Shown here piece after piece: positions 23,690-37,258 of a stretch of 64,000 nt of DNA. Location of the stretch: assembly GCA_022036555.1 (NCBI GenBank), contig CM039126.1:34300228-34364227 (forward strand). Direction: 5' to 3'. The notes under the pieces were generated by a model that had not been told where the DNA came from, did no database searches, and saw nothing but the letters and a program-made list of their open reading frames with translations. The position numbers and the translations under genes are program-made. The first letter of the stretch is position 1. Every line of letters starts with the position of its first letter. The DNA is from Microstegium vimineum (lineage: Eukaryota > Streptophyta > Magnoliopsida > Poales > Poaceae).

Positions 23690-26600
23690 AAAGTGTTTGG
23701 GGGGAAAAAAGGGCCACTTTAATTTCCCAAAGCAAAAACCCCCCTTCCAAGCCTTGCCCCCAAACAAAAAGGGCCCCTTTTCCCCAGGGTGCACATTTTT
23801 TGTCAACAAGGTTCCAAGGGGGGACCCCAAATTTTGTTTTTTTCCCCCAAAATAAGAAAACCCCCAAAATGCAGGGGTTTTCAAAGGGGGTTTTGGGGGA
23901 CAAGGGTAGGAATTTTCGCCAAGGTGGGTTCCCAAACAAAAAGCTTAACTTCAAGTTTTTGTGTTAGGTGAACTAAAAACCCCCGGGGGAACTTTGGGGG
24001 ACGTAGGGGGTGCACTAAATATCCCAAAAAATCCCCCCGGGTTTTCCCCCCACACTTGGGGAAAAATTTAAAAGGGGAAACAAGATTACCTTTGGGACAA
24101 TTCAAAAGGCCCAAAATAAAAAGGGCCAGCAAAGTACATCTCAAATGATAAAAAAAAAATAAAAAGTCTTGTTTAAAAAACCTTAATTTTCCCTTTCATC
24201 GGTTGGGCAACCCAGGGGATTTTGGGGTTTTTCCCAAAGTCCCCTTCACCCCCAAAAGATATTTTTTGCCCCAAAATGATATTCAAAGGTTTTTTGGCAC
24301 AAAAATCTTTCTAGGGACTTCACCTAAAAATAAAGGGTTTTTTTTCAAACTTGCTATTCTCCAAGTTTTTTTGGGGTTTTGGTTATGGCATGGGAAAGAT
24401 TAGACTTTGGGGGAAAATTAAAAATTTTGAAGAAATTTAAAAAAGGGTTGATTAGATGTGGAAGGAGTTGTTTTGAAAAGGGAAAAATTTTGTCTGCATT
24501 CAACCCGGCAAGAAGGGGCAAACACTCACCCAACCAAACTTAAAGTAACCTCAAGACCCTGGGGCTATACAATTTTATTTGGCCACCACCAGCACCCCTT
24601 GGGGGGTAATCTTTTTTTTTTGGGGTGGTATTGGGTGACTACTGGGGGTAAGGGGGTTTTTCTTTCTTCAAGACAAGGAAGACACAATCAATATTAAAAT
24701 TTTTTGCAACTAGAGCCCCAAAATGAGTTTGATGTAAAAGGGGGAAAACCGAATTTGAAAACCCCAAAAATAGAAGACTATTTGATGAAGGGGGATAAAG
24801 CATAATTTCCCCCCCCCTTACCCCCCAAAAAAAGGGGGTAGAAAAGGGGAAAAGGGCACTTATTACTCTGCAAGAAAATCTTGATGAACCCAACCCCCCA
24901 AAAAAATTTTGGGGCCCCAAAAAAAATTTTAAAACACCGCATGCTTGGGCCAAGGTTTTTGTCCAAAGTTTTTAAAGAAGACCCCATATGGTTTTTGAAT
25001 GGGAAGAAACCGAAAACCCCCTTTTTTTCCGGTGTTTGGAGAAAGGATATCTAAAAAACCCCCCAATTTTTGGGGGAATTTTCCAAAGGGGGGGGGAAAA
25101 TTTTTTTCTTTTGGGTTATTTTTTAAACCCAAGATATCGGTATTTAACAAACCCTCCACCCTAAAAAGAAACAAAAAATTTTTGGGGATTTTTTGAAAAA
25201 CTAATGGTCTCAAGAAAGCTGAAAATTTTGAGATGTGGGGGAAAAAAACCCCCAAAAAGGGGGGGCAATAAAAAAACCCCCAAAATTTGGTGCATAAACT
25301 CTAAAGGGGGGGAAAAGGAAAGATAAGCAAATCAAATCCTTCTCCACCCACACCCTCAAGTTGATAAAAGAACAAGGGAAGCACAAAAGATACCTTCTTT
25401 CCCTCAAATCCCCCCAAAGGGGCCAAGCCAGTATGTTGGGGCCCCACAAAACCCCCCCCAAGGGTTAATAGAAAAAAAACCCCTATCTTAAAGCTCATCC
25501 AAAAAACCTCATATGGGAAGCCCATAAGGGGGGTAAAAACTGACTAAACTTTTTTCTTATTTTGAACACACTTTTTGTTTCCTTGTTGAGCCTTCTTTTG
25601 GGGAAACCCTTTTTGGGGATCCGGATTGGGGAATGCCATCATAAAATAAAAACTTCCCCCAAAAACGAAGGGGCCCTTTTAAAAAAAAAACCCCAAAGGA
25701 CAAAATCTTGGGGCACAAGTGGGTTTTGGGGGAAAAAGAAAGATGATCAAGGGGGTTTTGTGGAAAAAAGGAAATTTTTGGGGGCAAAGGGGTTTTCCAC
25801 AAGAAAAAGGGGTTGGGGTTTTTGGGGGCCCCTTTTGAGGGTTGCAAGACAGAACCCCTTCGTACCTTTTTGGGGCATATGCTTAAAACATAAAATGAGA
25901 TTTTTAAAAATGGATGTGAGCCCCCTTTTTCAAAATGGTTCAAAATGAATTTTTTTTTTGTCTAAAAAACCCCCCGGGGTTTAAAAAACCCCAATTGCCC
26001 AATCTTTATGGGTTGTCCAAGGCCCCCTTTATGGATTAAAGCAAGCCCCAAGCCCTTGGTATGAGAGCAAAGGGATTTTCCATAAAAAAGGGGTTTCAAG
26101 GGGGAAAGTGGATACCAAAATTTTTTCCCCCAAAAGGGCTAGAGGGGAGGATTTTTTTTTCCCAAGTGATGTCGTGTTTTTAAATTTTTTGGGTAAAAAA
26201 ACCCCAAATCATAAAAAGGGGAAATTTTTTGGAAAAATTGACCCCCAAGGATTCGAGAGGTCGGGTTGGGGGCTAACCTTCTTTTTGGGCCCTTCCCCAA
26301 GGGGAAAAAATTTTGAGGAGGGAAATTCATACTCAAGAGAAGTACATTATGATTGCCAAGTTTTTCAAAGGGTTTTGGCAAGCCAATCAAGCCCCCTTTC
26401 CTCTAAGGGGGATCTCGATCTGGGAAGGGGGGTAAACCGTTTGCCCAAAAACCCTTTTTTCTTGATCGTAGTTTATTATTACCGCATCTACCCGGGGAAT
26501 CATGTTTTGTGTTTTATGTATCGGGGTTTTAAAGAAAACCCCAAAGGGGAGGTTTCTTTTGGGGTTTTAAAAAAATCCTTAGGTTTTGGGACCCCCCTAG

Positions 26601-27060
26601 CGGGGGTTTTGGTACCCCAAAGGAATTTCCCTTTTCCAATTATTGCTATTCCGGGGGGATTAGCCGGGTGAAAGGTTAAAAAGGAAAAAGTACCCCCCAG
26701 GGGGGTGCCACACCCAGGAATCACTTTTTCTTGGTCCCCAAAGAAGCAAAACAGGGGGCATTGTCAACCGCCAGGCGGAATACATTCCCGGGGGACAAGT
26801 TGTGCAAAAATCTTTACATGCCCCAAACTCTTCTTGATTAGGGCGGTTTTAAAAGATGTTCCATTTTTTTGTGAAAATAAAAGGGCCCCGAAACCCTTGC
26901 AAAAAAAAAAAATCAAACTCTCCACCAAGCACTAGTTTTTCCCATAAATTTTTTTGGAGTTCTTGGTGAAAAAAAAAACCCCTATTTTGGAGTTAAGAGC
27001 GAAAAAAAAATTGGCGATATCTCACTAAACCACTCGTAAGAAACCTTTTGTAGGTTAAAA
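23690..27060 (+). pseudogene. Sirevirus pol region, Copia RT and RNase H recognisable (error-rich)
   Basis: Around 25,908-26,070 the translation follows the Copia RT signature: MDV..AFL.G near 25,910, a PPGFE-like word near 25,972, and a KQAP.AWYE-like word near 26,040-26,065. Around 26,240-26,290 a G.LTFFLG block continues RT. At 26,725-26,800 SW.PKKQN and the following words match the start of Copia RNase H, and VLKDVPFFCEN (26,845-26,880) matches its C-terminal part. The order RT then RNase H with nothing after it except the envelope-like region is diagnostic of Copia. Protease and integrase would lie in 23.7-25.8 kb but I cannot read them. Frames are broken by homopolymer errors. Confidence 0.6.
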
Positions 27061-28541
27061 GGGGTTAAAAAATGTGTTAAATCCCCTCTAACTTAAACAA
27101 AGTATCTTTTTGTGAACCCTTTTTGTCTTTTGTAATATATTTTGGGTTTTTGGTAAGAACAAGGCGGGCCGCATTGAAAAAAACCCCCCCTCTAAGCGGT
27201 GAAAAAGTTTAAAACCGGGGTTTTAAAATTTTTGCAAAAACCTAGATTAAAATTTTCCGTTTTGCATTGAAAAAATGCATGATTTTTGCTTTTTCTTTTT
27301 TTTGGGGGTTTAAATTTTTGGCACCCTCTTTTTCGTCCCCCTTGGGGACATCCAAGCTCAAGAACTTCCCCCCCTTTTTGGGGCCAAGATGCCCCCTTAT
27401 GTTTCCCTTTCGAAATTTTAGCAAAAACTAAAACAAAACCCGGGTTTTTAAAACAGGGGGGAAAGATTTTTTAAAAATGGCCTCATATAAACCCCCCAAT
27501 CTTTTTTTTGGGATTATTTGGATTGGAACTTGGTTGGGAAAGAAAAAAAAAAAAATTTTAAAAATTTTGTTTTTAAAAAGGGGGGGATTTTCCGGGACGC
27601 TCGGGTCAATTGCCTCAGCCCGTCGCATCGTGGGGGACTGAATTTTCCGCTTAAGGGGGATGACGCCCCCGGGCGTCCATCCCGGTCAATCCCCGGTTTT
27701 TTAAAAAATTTTTTTGGAAGCCCGGGGACATGCCGCGGAGCTCTCCAAAGGGCCCCCGCAGTCCCGGAGGGGCCTCCTCCTTTCAGCTTTTTCGTCCTCC
27801 GCATCGAGTGCCCGTCAAAAACCCCTTAAGGGCGCAAATTTTTTAAAACCCCCGTCTTTTCCCGTCCCCCCGGTCAATGCAGCATCCGTATTTCCCCTTT
27901 CCGGGTCCCCAAAACCCCAACTCCCCAGGCCCCTTCCCCCCCCCCGCGCCCCCGCTTCCCCCGAGCCGCCACCACCACTGCGGTGTCCCCCCCCTTTTCC
28001 CCCTCCCCCGCCGCGCCCCCATTCTCCCGCCAAAACCCCAACCCCCCGCGCTAGCCCCCCCCCCTAAAAAAAACCCAAAAAACCCCCCCGGGGGTCTGCC
28101 CGGTCCTTTTTTACTCTCTCCCAAAATTTCTTGCCCCCCTTTTGGGTGTCGGGGGGGGGTTGGGATAATTGACCAGGGAATTACCCTTTCTCTTTTTTTT
28201 TGGGCAGTGTTTTTGGGGGAGGCATTTGGGGAGTTCGACCATTTTTTTTTCCCCCAAATTTAGTTTTTCACTAACTTTTCCACCCCTAGTTAGGGGGCTT
28301 ATATTTTATACCCACATCTAAGGGGGGGGCTTGATCAAAAGGGCTGTTTCATACGGAACTTTGGGCAAACCCCCCGAAATAGGGGCGGGGAAAAAACCTC
28401 GAAAGGGGTAAACTGGGGCCCCCGGACACCTTCAAACTGGGGGTCCGGATTTCATGGTTTTTTTGTCAGGGTTTTGGGTTTTAGGGTGGACTTTTGAGGA
28501 TCTTTTTTTAAAGGGGTTTTTTCAAGTTGAAAATCAAAAAC

Positions 28542-30476
28542 AAGAATGTCGGCGCTCGGTAGTGGTGGTGACCCTCCCCCCCCCACCGCTCCACCCCCTG
28601 AGGGGGGAAGGGGGGGGCAAAAGGGGTTTTTTCAAAGAACCCAAAAGGGGGCCCCTTAGGGGTTCCGTTTTAGCATAGCACTTTGGGGGGGCCCCCAGGG
28701 CAGGATCCGGAGCGAGGGGGCCGCCCTTTGAGCTTTTCCTTCCCGGGGGGCGGTCGTGAGTCCCCTAGCGTCTAGGGGACGACCCCCCCCGGGTACTGGG
28801 GGAAAAGGGGAAAAGAGCCAGCCCAGAGACTAGCAGACAGAGGCCCGGGGCCCCTTTTTCGATTGGGAGCTGAGGCCGCAGAGTGACCGACCCCGGGGGT
28901 CCCGTCCCACCTTTCCCTAGACCTCATTCCCCAAACCCCCTGGGGATCAGGGGGCCTTTACACGAAAAATTCATTTCTTCGCTTGGCTTTCAGTCTGGGC
29001 CCCCCTAGGGGGGCCCCGGGCGGAAAAAATTTCATACCACGATTACGGGGGCTTTTCAACAATACGTCGACACTGACCCCCCTCTTAAGGCTCACCCCAG
29101 TGTGCCCATCTGCCCCACTTTGGGGGGGGGGGTGGTCCGAGATCCTACAAAAACCTGCAGTACCTTGGGGGGGTTTTTTTTTGATGGGCGTGGGGGCTTA
29201 TCAAAGGATTGGGGCTATCATTCTAAGGGCCCCATATGGTTTTTCCCCCGTCACAAGTTCCTTTTTTTTAGTTTAAAGGGGGCCCGACTTCAGGGTTTTT
29301 AAACACTCGGTTCAGAGACATTTCCCCCTTTGAGTCCCCCCCCCACGGGTTTCCAACCCGTTTTATGGGATAGGGGGCCCCCCGCCGCCTATTATGGAAA
29401 AAATGCCAAACTACAGTTTCGTGAGGCCATGCTTTTACTGGGCCCTTCTCAAGGGTGAGTCGACACCGCAGACCTCACTCCCCTGCCGATTTCCCAGGTA
29501 TAAAGGGGACCTTTCCCTTTCCCCGGGGGTTTGGGGCTCGGGGCCCCATTACCCCCCACGTGTGGCCCTACCCTACACCGGAATGAAAGTTTTACCTTTT
29601 GGGGGGGTTGTCAGCGAGCTTTTTAATCCCAACTCGGTTCAGGGGGGGCTGCAGTATATTTCTCACTGGGTTTTATTTTTTATAGTTGCCAAACCCACTG
29701 GATTTGGATACTCTCAAGGCAGCACTGGTTTTCCCCGTATACTCTTTATCCCCCTTTGGGATTCAAAGGAAATCCCGCCCGCCCCCCCAAATTTGACCGG
29801 CACCAGGGGGCAGGTGTGCCCCTCATCGGCCCGGGGGGCTAATTTCCACATTTGCCGATTGCCAGGGAAACTTGCAGATCTGATGCCCGAGATTACACAA
29901 CTGCCCAGAAGTCCCACAAAGGGGGACCTTGGGGGTTTAACCCGCTAGATGAGGGTTTCCTAGTGCCGAGTACGCACCGATGTCTCATGATCGAGCAGGA
30001 GGGTTTTACAACTGTAGCCCCCAGGTTTTCCCCCCCAAAAGGGGGCATTACCACCATTCTTTCGAGGATCAGGGGGACAGTCCCCAAACCCGGGGGGGGG
30101 GAAAAAGGGGGAGCGCCCCTTCGAGGCTTACAAGCGCATTGCCCCTCAGGCACAGACTCAGGCCAAAAAAGGATGAGTTTCAGCGCCAATTCTTGGCCTA
30201 TCACTGCAGAGCAGAGATTAGAAACCCAGACCTTTTGCTTTTTCTCTTCTAGCCCCAGCTCCCAACATTTCCCTTTCCCCAATTTAGTTTTCCGGGGGCT
30301 CGCGCGCACTTTTCCCCCACCGCACAAACTTAGTTTTTTGTGGGGGCCCCCCCCCAGCTTTTTTTCCGCCGGAGGGGGGCAAAATCAGCACCAGGTACTC
30401 CTCCCCTTTTTCCCGGCACCACTTTTTCCCCGATGCCAGTCTCCCCGGGGCCCCCTGTCCCCTTGGTTAGTTTCGG
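28542..30476 (+). pseudogene. Envelope-like gene, second (error-rich) copy
   Basis: Words from the clean gene at 805-2,880 recur in order, such as AGTGGTGGTGACCCTCC near 28,560, GTACGCACCGATGTCTCATGATC near 29,970 (two words, shortened here) and GATGAGTTTCAGCGCCAATTC near 30,172. The copy ends abruptly near 30,485 and jumps to sequence equivalent to 3,840, losing most of the 3' third of the gene. Because this is the same locus in an unmerged contig, the loss may be an assembly collapse rather than a real deletion. Confidence 0.6.
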
Positions 30477-30651
30477 GTGAGCTTCAACGGGAAATCTTTT
30501 TTACATTCATACCATGATACATGTTGGGATTTGGCTTTGGAAAAAATATATTTCATTAAAATTTTTAAAACCCTTCCAAACCCCTTCCAATCCCCAAAAA
30601 TCCAAACTATCACCTTTCCATACCGAAAATTTGTTGTCTCAAAAGGGGGAT

Positions 30652-31991
30652 TGAAGAATCAGGCCCTATTTTTTTCTTTTAACACAATTAGCGATTATTT
30701 GACTAACTTTTTTTTTTAACGTCGAGCTTATCATTTATCAACACGAAGGATTGAGGGTCATCACTCACCCCCAAATAAATACGTTTGGGATGTAAAGGAA
30801 CATGGAAACCCACAAAAAGGGGTAAATGTCATAATGAGAAGGACCTTAAAAAATAGGTTCTCTTTTTACTTTTCCGTACTATTAAGAGGGTTGGCTTGCT
30901 TGACGGGGAAAGCTTTTTGAACAGGGGGGCACACGGGGTTCCCCCCAACAAAACCCATGGGACTTAAAAAGCCTAGAAAAACTTCCGTTTTACGCGACAA
31001 AAACGAAGTTGAAAGCCTTTTTTTTTGCGAAAAACGCACCGACGGGGGCGTCGAACGCTGTCCTCGCGGGGAAAGGGGTCGGCGCGGGGGGTTAAGCCAC
31101 AGCGGGTCACCTTCCGGGCTTGTTTTTGGCAAGCTTTCCGGATCCAAGCCTGTCCGGGTTTTGGCTCGGTGTTAAAACGCCGCGACCTTTCTAAGGGGTT
31201 TTTTTCCCCCCAACCAATCCGGTACGCTGGATAGGTCCGTTCCCTGGAACATCCCCGGGAAAACGTGCAAACTACCTTGGGGGGGGCCCCAAATTTACAA
31301 ACTACCTTGGGGGGCAACGGGCGTCCCCCTAGTCAGGGGGGTCCTCCCACTTAAGGGCCCCCCCACCTTTCTGGGGGTTATTTATATTCCTACACTTCTC
31401 TCCCCCTTTCCTTTTCCTTTAGTTGCTGAGTTTTGAGAAGGGTTGGAAGAGGCAAGACCCAGAGTGGAGAGTGATTCGGTTTCACCTCCTCCCCCAGTTC
31501 ACCCCCAAATTAATGGCACCCTAGTTGTGAAGCTTTTTTGATCAACAAAATCAAGCGTTACTTTGGATCGACTCACCTAACAGCCCATGGTTTTTTGGGA
31601 AGGGGGTCGCCGGGATTTTCGGGGACCCTTCTTCGTCGACGGTACGGTTTTTTGGGCGATTTTCCCCAGTGGGAAGAATCAGCCCGGGCATTCCCTCGGG
31701 ATTGAGGGGATATACCTTCGGGGTGCCCAAGAGGATAGGGGGGGGCGACCCCCCGTACCCGCAAAACTCGCCGTGTCAACACTCTTTCCCACTCTTTCTT
31801 CCGCATACTTTCGCACTTTTTTCCAATTATACTAAATTTTGAAAAAAGGGTTTTGTTTTCTATTACTTCTACCCGCTTTTACGGGCACACAAGCGTCGGC
31901 ACCAGGGGTTAATTGGGTTTATAGGTTTAATTTTTTTTTAAAAATTTAAAAAAACCCAAACACCCCCCCTTTTTGGGATCTTGATCTTTCA
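30652..31991 (+). repeat. 3' LTR of the Sirevirus, second (error-rich) copy
   Basis: It starts TGAAGAATC directly after AAAAGGGGGAT and ends CTTGATCTTTCA. It matches 4,023-5,603 in order with many small losses; the length is 240 bp shorter. The following AGGTCGCTTTGCTCAC corresponds to AAGGGTCGCTGTTGTGCTCAC at 5,604. Confidence 0.7.
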
Positions 31992-34900
31992 AGGTCGCTT
32001 TGCTCACAGAGGGGAAGGGGGGCTCCGGGAGGGGAAAGGCACCCCCCCGTGGGGGGGGAAGGGGAAAAAGGGGTGAGGGGGGGGGACCAAGGCGCTTAAT
32101 GGAGTTTTTTTTTTTCATGAGGTGGGCGGGGGTCACCGCGGGGCCCCCCTTTTTTTTTGGGGGCCCCTTTCCCGGTCCAAACCTTTTTAAAAACCCTTGG
32201 GCCCCGGGTTTTTGGGGTTCGACAGCGGCCACACCCCCCCATTACCGACGGGGTCAAGGGGTTTGGGAAAAAACGGGGCCATGCCTGCCCGCCCAATAAA
32301 TATTTTTGCTTCGTGGGGGGACCATTAAACCCGGGGGCATGCCTTTGGGGAGGTAGTCTAGCCTACGCAAAACATCTGAAGGAACCAACAACAAACTTCA
32401 GTTTGTTAAAGTGCCAATTAGTTTTTAAAGGGTCAATTTAAGTTGTTTTGCGGACTAAAGGAAGCAAGTTTGTCATTTATTGTAGAGTGGGTCGAGCACT
32501 TATCTAAAAACAAGCATGAAATCTATTTGACAACCAATGATCCTGAATGTTAAATGAAGATAATTTATGCTTTTTTAGAACGGGGGATTTTTTTGTGTGC
32601 TAGGGTTTGGGAGGTTTGCGTAAGGACGCATGTATGAAGGGCCCTCTATAGACAACAATTTTATAGTGTTTTTGATAGGACACAGACCAATCATTGGTTA
32701 ACATCATAAATCAGTAATTCACTTTTATATTCAATGAAAGTGATTCAATATTTATTTTTCTATACCCCAATGGCTATGAAAAAATCGATCCAGGGTTTGG
32801 CTAGATGCTTCCAGTTATTCCGTCTAATTCTATCTTAAGAAGAAATCTTTTCTTTGCAAATCAATGATATCTCCAAACCTCTTTACCACACTTACTTTTC
32901 TGTCTTAAGAAGAGATCTTCCCCAAATCGATAAAATCTCCACACCTTTATACCACACTTGCACAATGACACCCACAACTCCATGGATAAGTGGGTCGGGA
33001 AACCTGTGCATTGAAAGTGGGACAAACGAGGAGTCCCTCATCTCTGATGAATCTCTCAAGCTGGAACCCATACAAACCCCAGGGAGTACTAAGTCAGACT
33101 GACCCACTCGGCCAGCCAACTATCTCGGCTCGATTTTATATCATTATCTAAAAAAATATACTATAAACAGTCCATTTCAGTTGATTGATTTGTGAGTTAT
33201 TGCAGCAAAATTTAAAACCCTTAACAATTATATTAAATATTTGACATTATTTATTATATTTATTCAAAATACAATTGGATAAATAATGAGGCGTCTAGAC
33301 AAAACACAAAACTCCTAACCAAGGGAAAAATTAGTCACAATGCCAGAACACATAGGTCCTCTGGTAGAATGTTACCGAGCAGCTTTTTCCCCTTCCTGGC
33401 ACTCCACTCTGCCATAGTGCCCATCCTCACACCGCTGCCTGTGGCAAACGCCAAACCAAACCCAATGAAGGCATGCCACCCCTAACATTCACCACTGCAT
33501 TTGTTCGTCTCTGAAATAAAAAAGCCCGCTGCCACCCTCTGACCCATCAAGCCTGTCGCTTGGCAGCAGCGACTATCCATTCCATCGTAGGCCAACGAAG
33601 TTGCCCTCCCCCATCATATGCCACCGCCACCTTACTGGATATCTGTAGAGAGCCACTGATAGCCCCTCCCCAATCATACACCATGGTCCCCACCAATAGA
33701 CCTTCAGAGAAGGGAGAAGGCATGAGAAGTGAGGCAACAAACAAATCTACAGAGAAGGGAGAACCGATCTACTGGGTCCTATTTTCTCCTCCACCGCTTC
33801 CAACTTCTCCAACATATTCACATGAGCTTTTTTTTCTCCGCTCTCTTCTCTTATACATCCAATACAAGCAGTGAAGCCAATTTTCATCGGCTTTATGAGA
33901 GAAGGAAAGACTAGAGAAAAAAACTCCTTTAAAATAGTATATGAACAATGAATGTATTAAAAAGCTAGAGCCGGGAAGTTCTAACAAATAGGGCCTTAAA
34001 GTGAGCAATGAGGCCGTGTTTGTAGATCCCGCACCCTCCTTGATGTATCCAACCATGGGCAACATGGAAGGAACTCCCAGCTGCATGTCGTCAATAGAGG
34101 CAACCCCAACCATGTGCCACAGCCAAGGAGCACCTATGCCACACAGCACCATTGGAGGAGCTTAAGACACGTGCCACCATTGGAGATATGTCACACTCCA
34201 AAAATTTCCATTTTGGGTTGTGCTTAAAAATACTAAATAAATTGAATATTTTTCAACGTTGATATAAATTTCCAAGATTAGTTTAATTTTGCACAAATAT
34301 AATATGGAAATGAATTTATAAATGTTTCTAAATTAATTTGACAGGCTTTGATTTTATGTGGTGTTCGTCGATTGTCTTGATGCATGTGAGTGTGTAAAGC
34401 TTTTAAAAATGCGTTTAGTAAGTCGTTTATACGTTTTCGGCTCGTCTCTATCTTTTTCTATAATCAAATTCTGGCCTCTCTCAGTCTTAACCTTTCTTTT
34501 GGACATTCTCAAGATCTTTTGTCTCTAGAACAAATCATTCCCTTGAGTTCATAATTCATCAACATGTCTCTAAATTCTTTCTGGGAATTTTTCTGGTTTT
34601 TTCCTGATCTTTTTTCCTATTTATCTATGAGCATATTCTAATTTTTTATATGCTTCAAAATACTTTTTTGTGACCTCCAAATATTTTATTTTGGTTCATC
34701 ATGTTCCAATGTGTCTCTGAGAATTTTTCCCGAATTTTTGGAGCTTTCGGAATAATTTTCGTGGTTTTAAAATAGCAATTCTAGACTTTTCTGAAATTAT
34801 TTTAATCTAAAAATTAATTAAATCCGAAAATAAATAATAAACATTCTAATTTTCCATCACCCACAAAGCCCATGTGCAATAATCCTTATAGATCTTAAAG

Positions 34901-37258
34901 GCACATGCATTTATTTACTAATAGATTTTGATGGTTAAAGTGGCCCATTAATAAAGGTGGATGATGCAACATCAAATAGTACCACCTTACTAGTTGATGT
35001 TGATGTGGGGAGCTTTTCTCCCTATAAATATGTACCCACCCCTTGGTCAAAACACACCACATCTTCCATAAGGGAAGCCCCTAGTTTGAGAATGCCTAAT
35101 GGTAGAAAATTTATCTTTTCCCTACTCCGCCATCGTCGTGATGTTCTCATCGGTTAGTTTTATCGCCACTCTTTCTTCGTTTTATCTATGTTTCGCTTTA
35201 TTCCTATTGCGTTAGAATCGTGTTGTCACGCTTTATGTAGTAGTGTTAATGTTTTATAGGTTTCTTAATTATAATGTTTCGTTAATTTATATATTAATTT
35301 TGTTAATGTTTATTTAAAAATTTAATAGCTTTTTAATTAATTAAAGCAATTTAAGTTTAATTCTGTTTTGCACCATTTAAATTGTGTTTGATTCATGTTG
35401 ATAGATTTTAAAATAGTGGTAATGTTTATCATGACATATGTCTTTCCATATATACTTAAATATTCAATTGATTAAATATGTTTACCACTAGCTTTATAAT
35501 TAGAATCAGTATATGTTTTATACTCAGATCTTTTGTATAGAAATATTAATATGAGTAATTATAATATTAATATGTTTTTAAAATATAATTTATTAGTTCA
35601 AACATGTTGTCAAATTGATAAACTCATTTAAATGCCTTTACATGTTTATTCTCTTTTGCAAAGATAAAGTTTAACCTGTTTAAGAATAAATTATGTGATA
35701 ATATTTACAAGATTAAATATGATTGATGGTTAACTTAATTTACTTTTAATTATACATTCTTAGTTGAAACAAATTTTTGTATATAAATATGATAAACTTG
35801 TTTAGATGTTTTCATATATATCTTTTCTTTTTGCAAATATATAATTTGATTAAAGTTATATGGCATCGTTATAAATGAAATATGAGTAGTTCTAATTGAG
35901 CTTGTGAACTAATTTATGATATAACTACATAGTTTTATTTAACAAAAATAAATCAAGTGTGTCTATTTTTCTGTCATAATAAAGTAAATCTTTCGATAGT
36001 CGTTTCTTTAGCGACAGTTCCGTTATCGGCGTCTCTTGTGTTCTCTCGACCATAGCAGCGAGCTCCTTTTTTAATAGATTGTTTTCTTTTGTGTGGTGTA
36101 TTGTTCTTAGTTGTCTCTTTTGTTTGCTTGCATATTTTGCTCCTGTTTGTGATGATTGATGCGTTTAGAACGTGATCCTTCGGTTAAGGAAGAGGAGCAA
36201 GATCCTGAGGAGTTTGAGCAGCCTGAGCTTGATCAAGGCAAGTGCAGACACCTTTGATTATTTGTACCTACTTCACTTTAAATGCACTTTACTTGCATGT
36301 GTCTAAAAATTGTGAAACACTAGGACATAAATAGACTTGTCGTACTTCCTTGCTCACATGGGGTTTTCTGTTTATCAACAGTAATGTAGATATGCTTAGT
36401 TGCTTTACCTGCTTTACCTTATGATGACAGTTCTAAACATGATAACTACTTTACTAAAAATGATTCAATGGTTAATGTAACATGGCAATGATGGGATCTC
36501 TCGACAGTTGGATTTAGTTGGTTCGAAGGGGAAACGAGTAGCCGGTCTGGGACCGGTGTTTGTTTTCGTGTACTCATATCTCCTCTCCCTGAGAGCCGAT
36601 TCATGGAGCGGCCACCTAGGACATCCATGCAGCTTCAAGCTATATGACTCTGGCTTGACTAATTAACAGGACAATCACCTTAGTCACATTTAAATGCACC
36701 ATTTAAAATATTTACGAACTGCATTGACCTTTTAAATGACATTTTTTTGTTTAATTCATTATTTAGGACATAACTACACATAATTTAGCATTTACACTCA
36801 TATGGGCGATTCTTAATTAGTTTAGAGGCCCACTACATGGTTTATACTAAATAGTTCTTGATGTGTACATCTTTTTAATTGAAAAGGTTTTTATTTGAGA
36901 TTATATAGGAATAAAAATATTCATTTTTTAAATTCTTAGTTTCTTATGTTCAAATTTTAAAATTTCGAAATAAACTTAGATGAAGACATGCTCTATAACA
37001 AAGTTGCAGTGCCCGAAGAGCTTTAGAACTCTTTAGTTTCGAACATTATTTTCGTTTGAGACCGTTTAGTTAGTTAAAATTTAACACAAGATTCATATTA
37101 TAAGTTAATATACAAGTGTGCTTCTATAAATGACTCAATCACATATACCATTTGATATGTGATAAGACGGTTTGGCTTTGCCGACTTTGTGAATCCGTTT
37201 TGCATGTTCCTAAAAATATATATTGTAGCGGAATTTGTTATGCTTGAGCTGGAATAAC
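31992..37258. other. Second copy of flanking DNA 5,604-10,982 (quality improving from left to right)
   Basis: The order and content are the same as 5,604-10,982, including the 80-bp repeat (about 32,830-32,970) and the LTR-like segment from 34,189. Differences are mostly single-base indels in homopolymers up to about 34,450 and become rare after that; from 34,500 to 37,250 the two copies are nearly identical. No additional gene is present. I read this as the same locus placed twice. Confidence 0.85.

Larger units (their letters stand above)
19949..31991 (+). mobile_element. Full-length Sirevirus-type Copia retrotransposon (error-rich copy)
   Basis: The order is 5' LTR (about 19,949-21,523), tRNA-iMet-like primer site, gag, pol with RT before RNase H at the 3' end (Copia order, no integrase after RNase H), envelope-like gene and 3' LTR (30,652-31,991). 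The LTRs align word for word with the clean LTR at 4,023-5,603. Internal sequence from about 27,759 on equals 1-5,603 of the window. Extra 3' ORF, palindromic LTR clusters and multiple polypurine tracts fit a Sirevirus. About 12 kb long as read, but consensus errors make the length uncertain. Confidence 0.7.

Noticed and set aside
12138..33000. Dozens of open frames of 60-260 codons on both strands, including one of 257 codons at 18,415-19,188
   Set aside because: They lie in homopolymer-corrupted sequence, overlap each other on both strands and have Gly/Phe/Pro/Lys-rich translations. Only pieces with clear retroelement motifs were kept.
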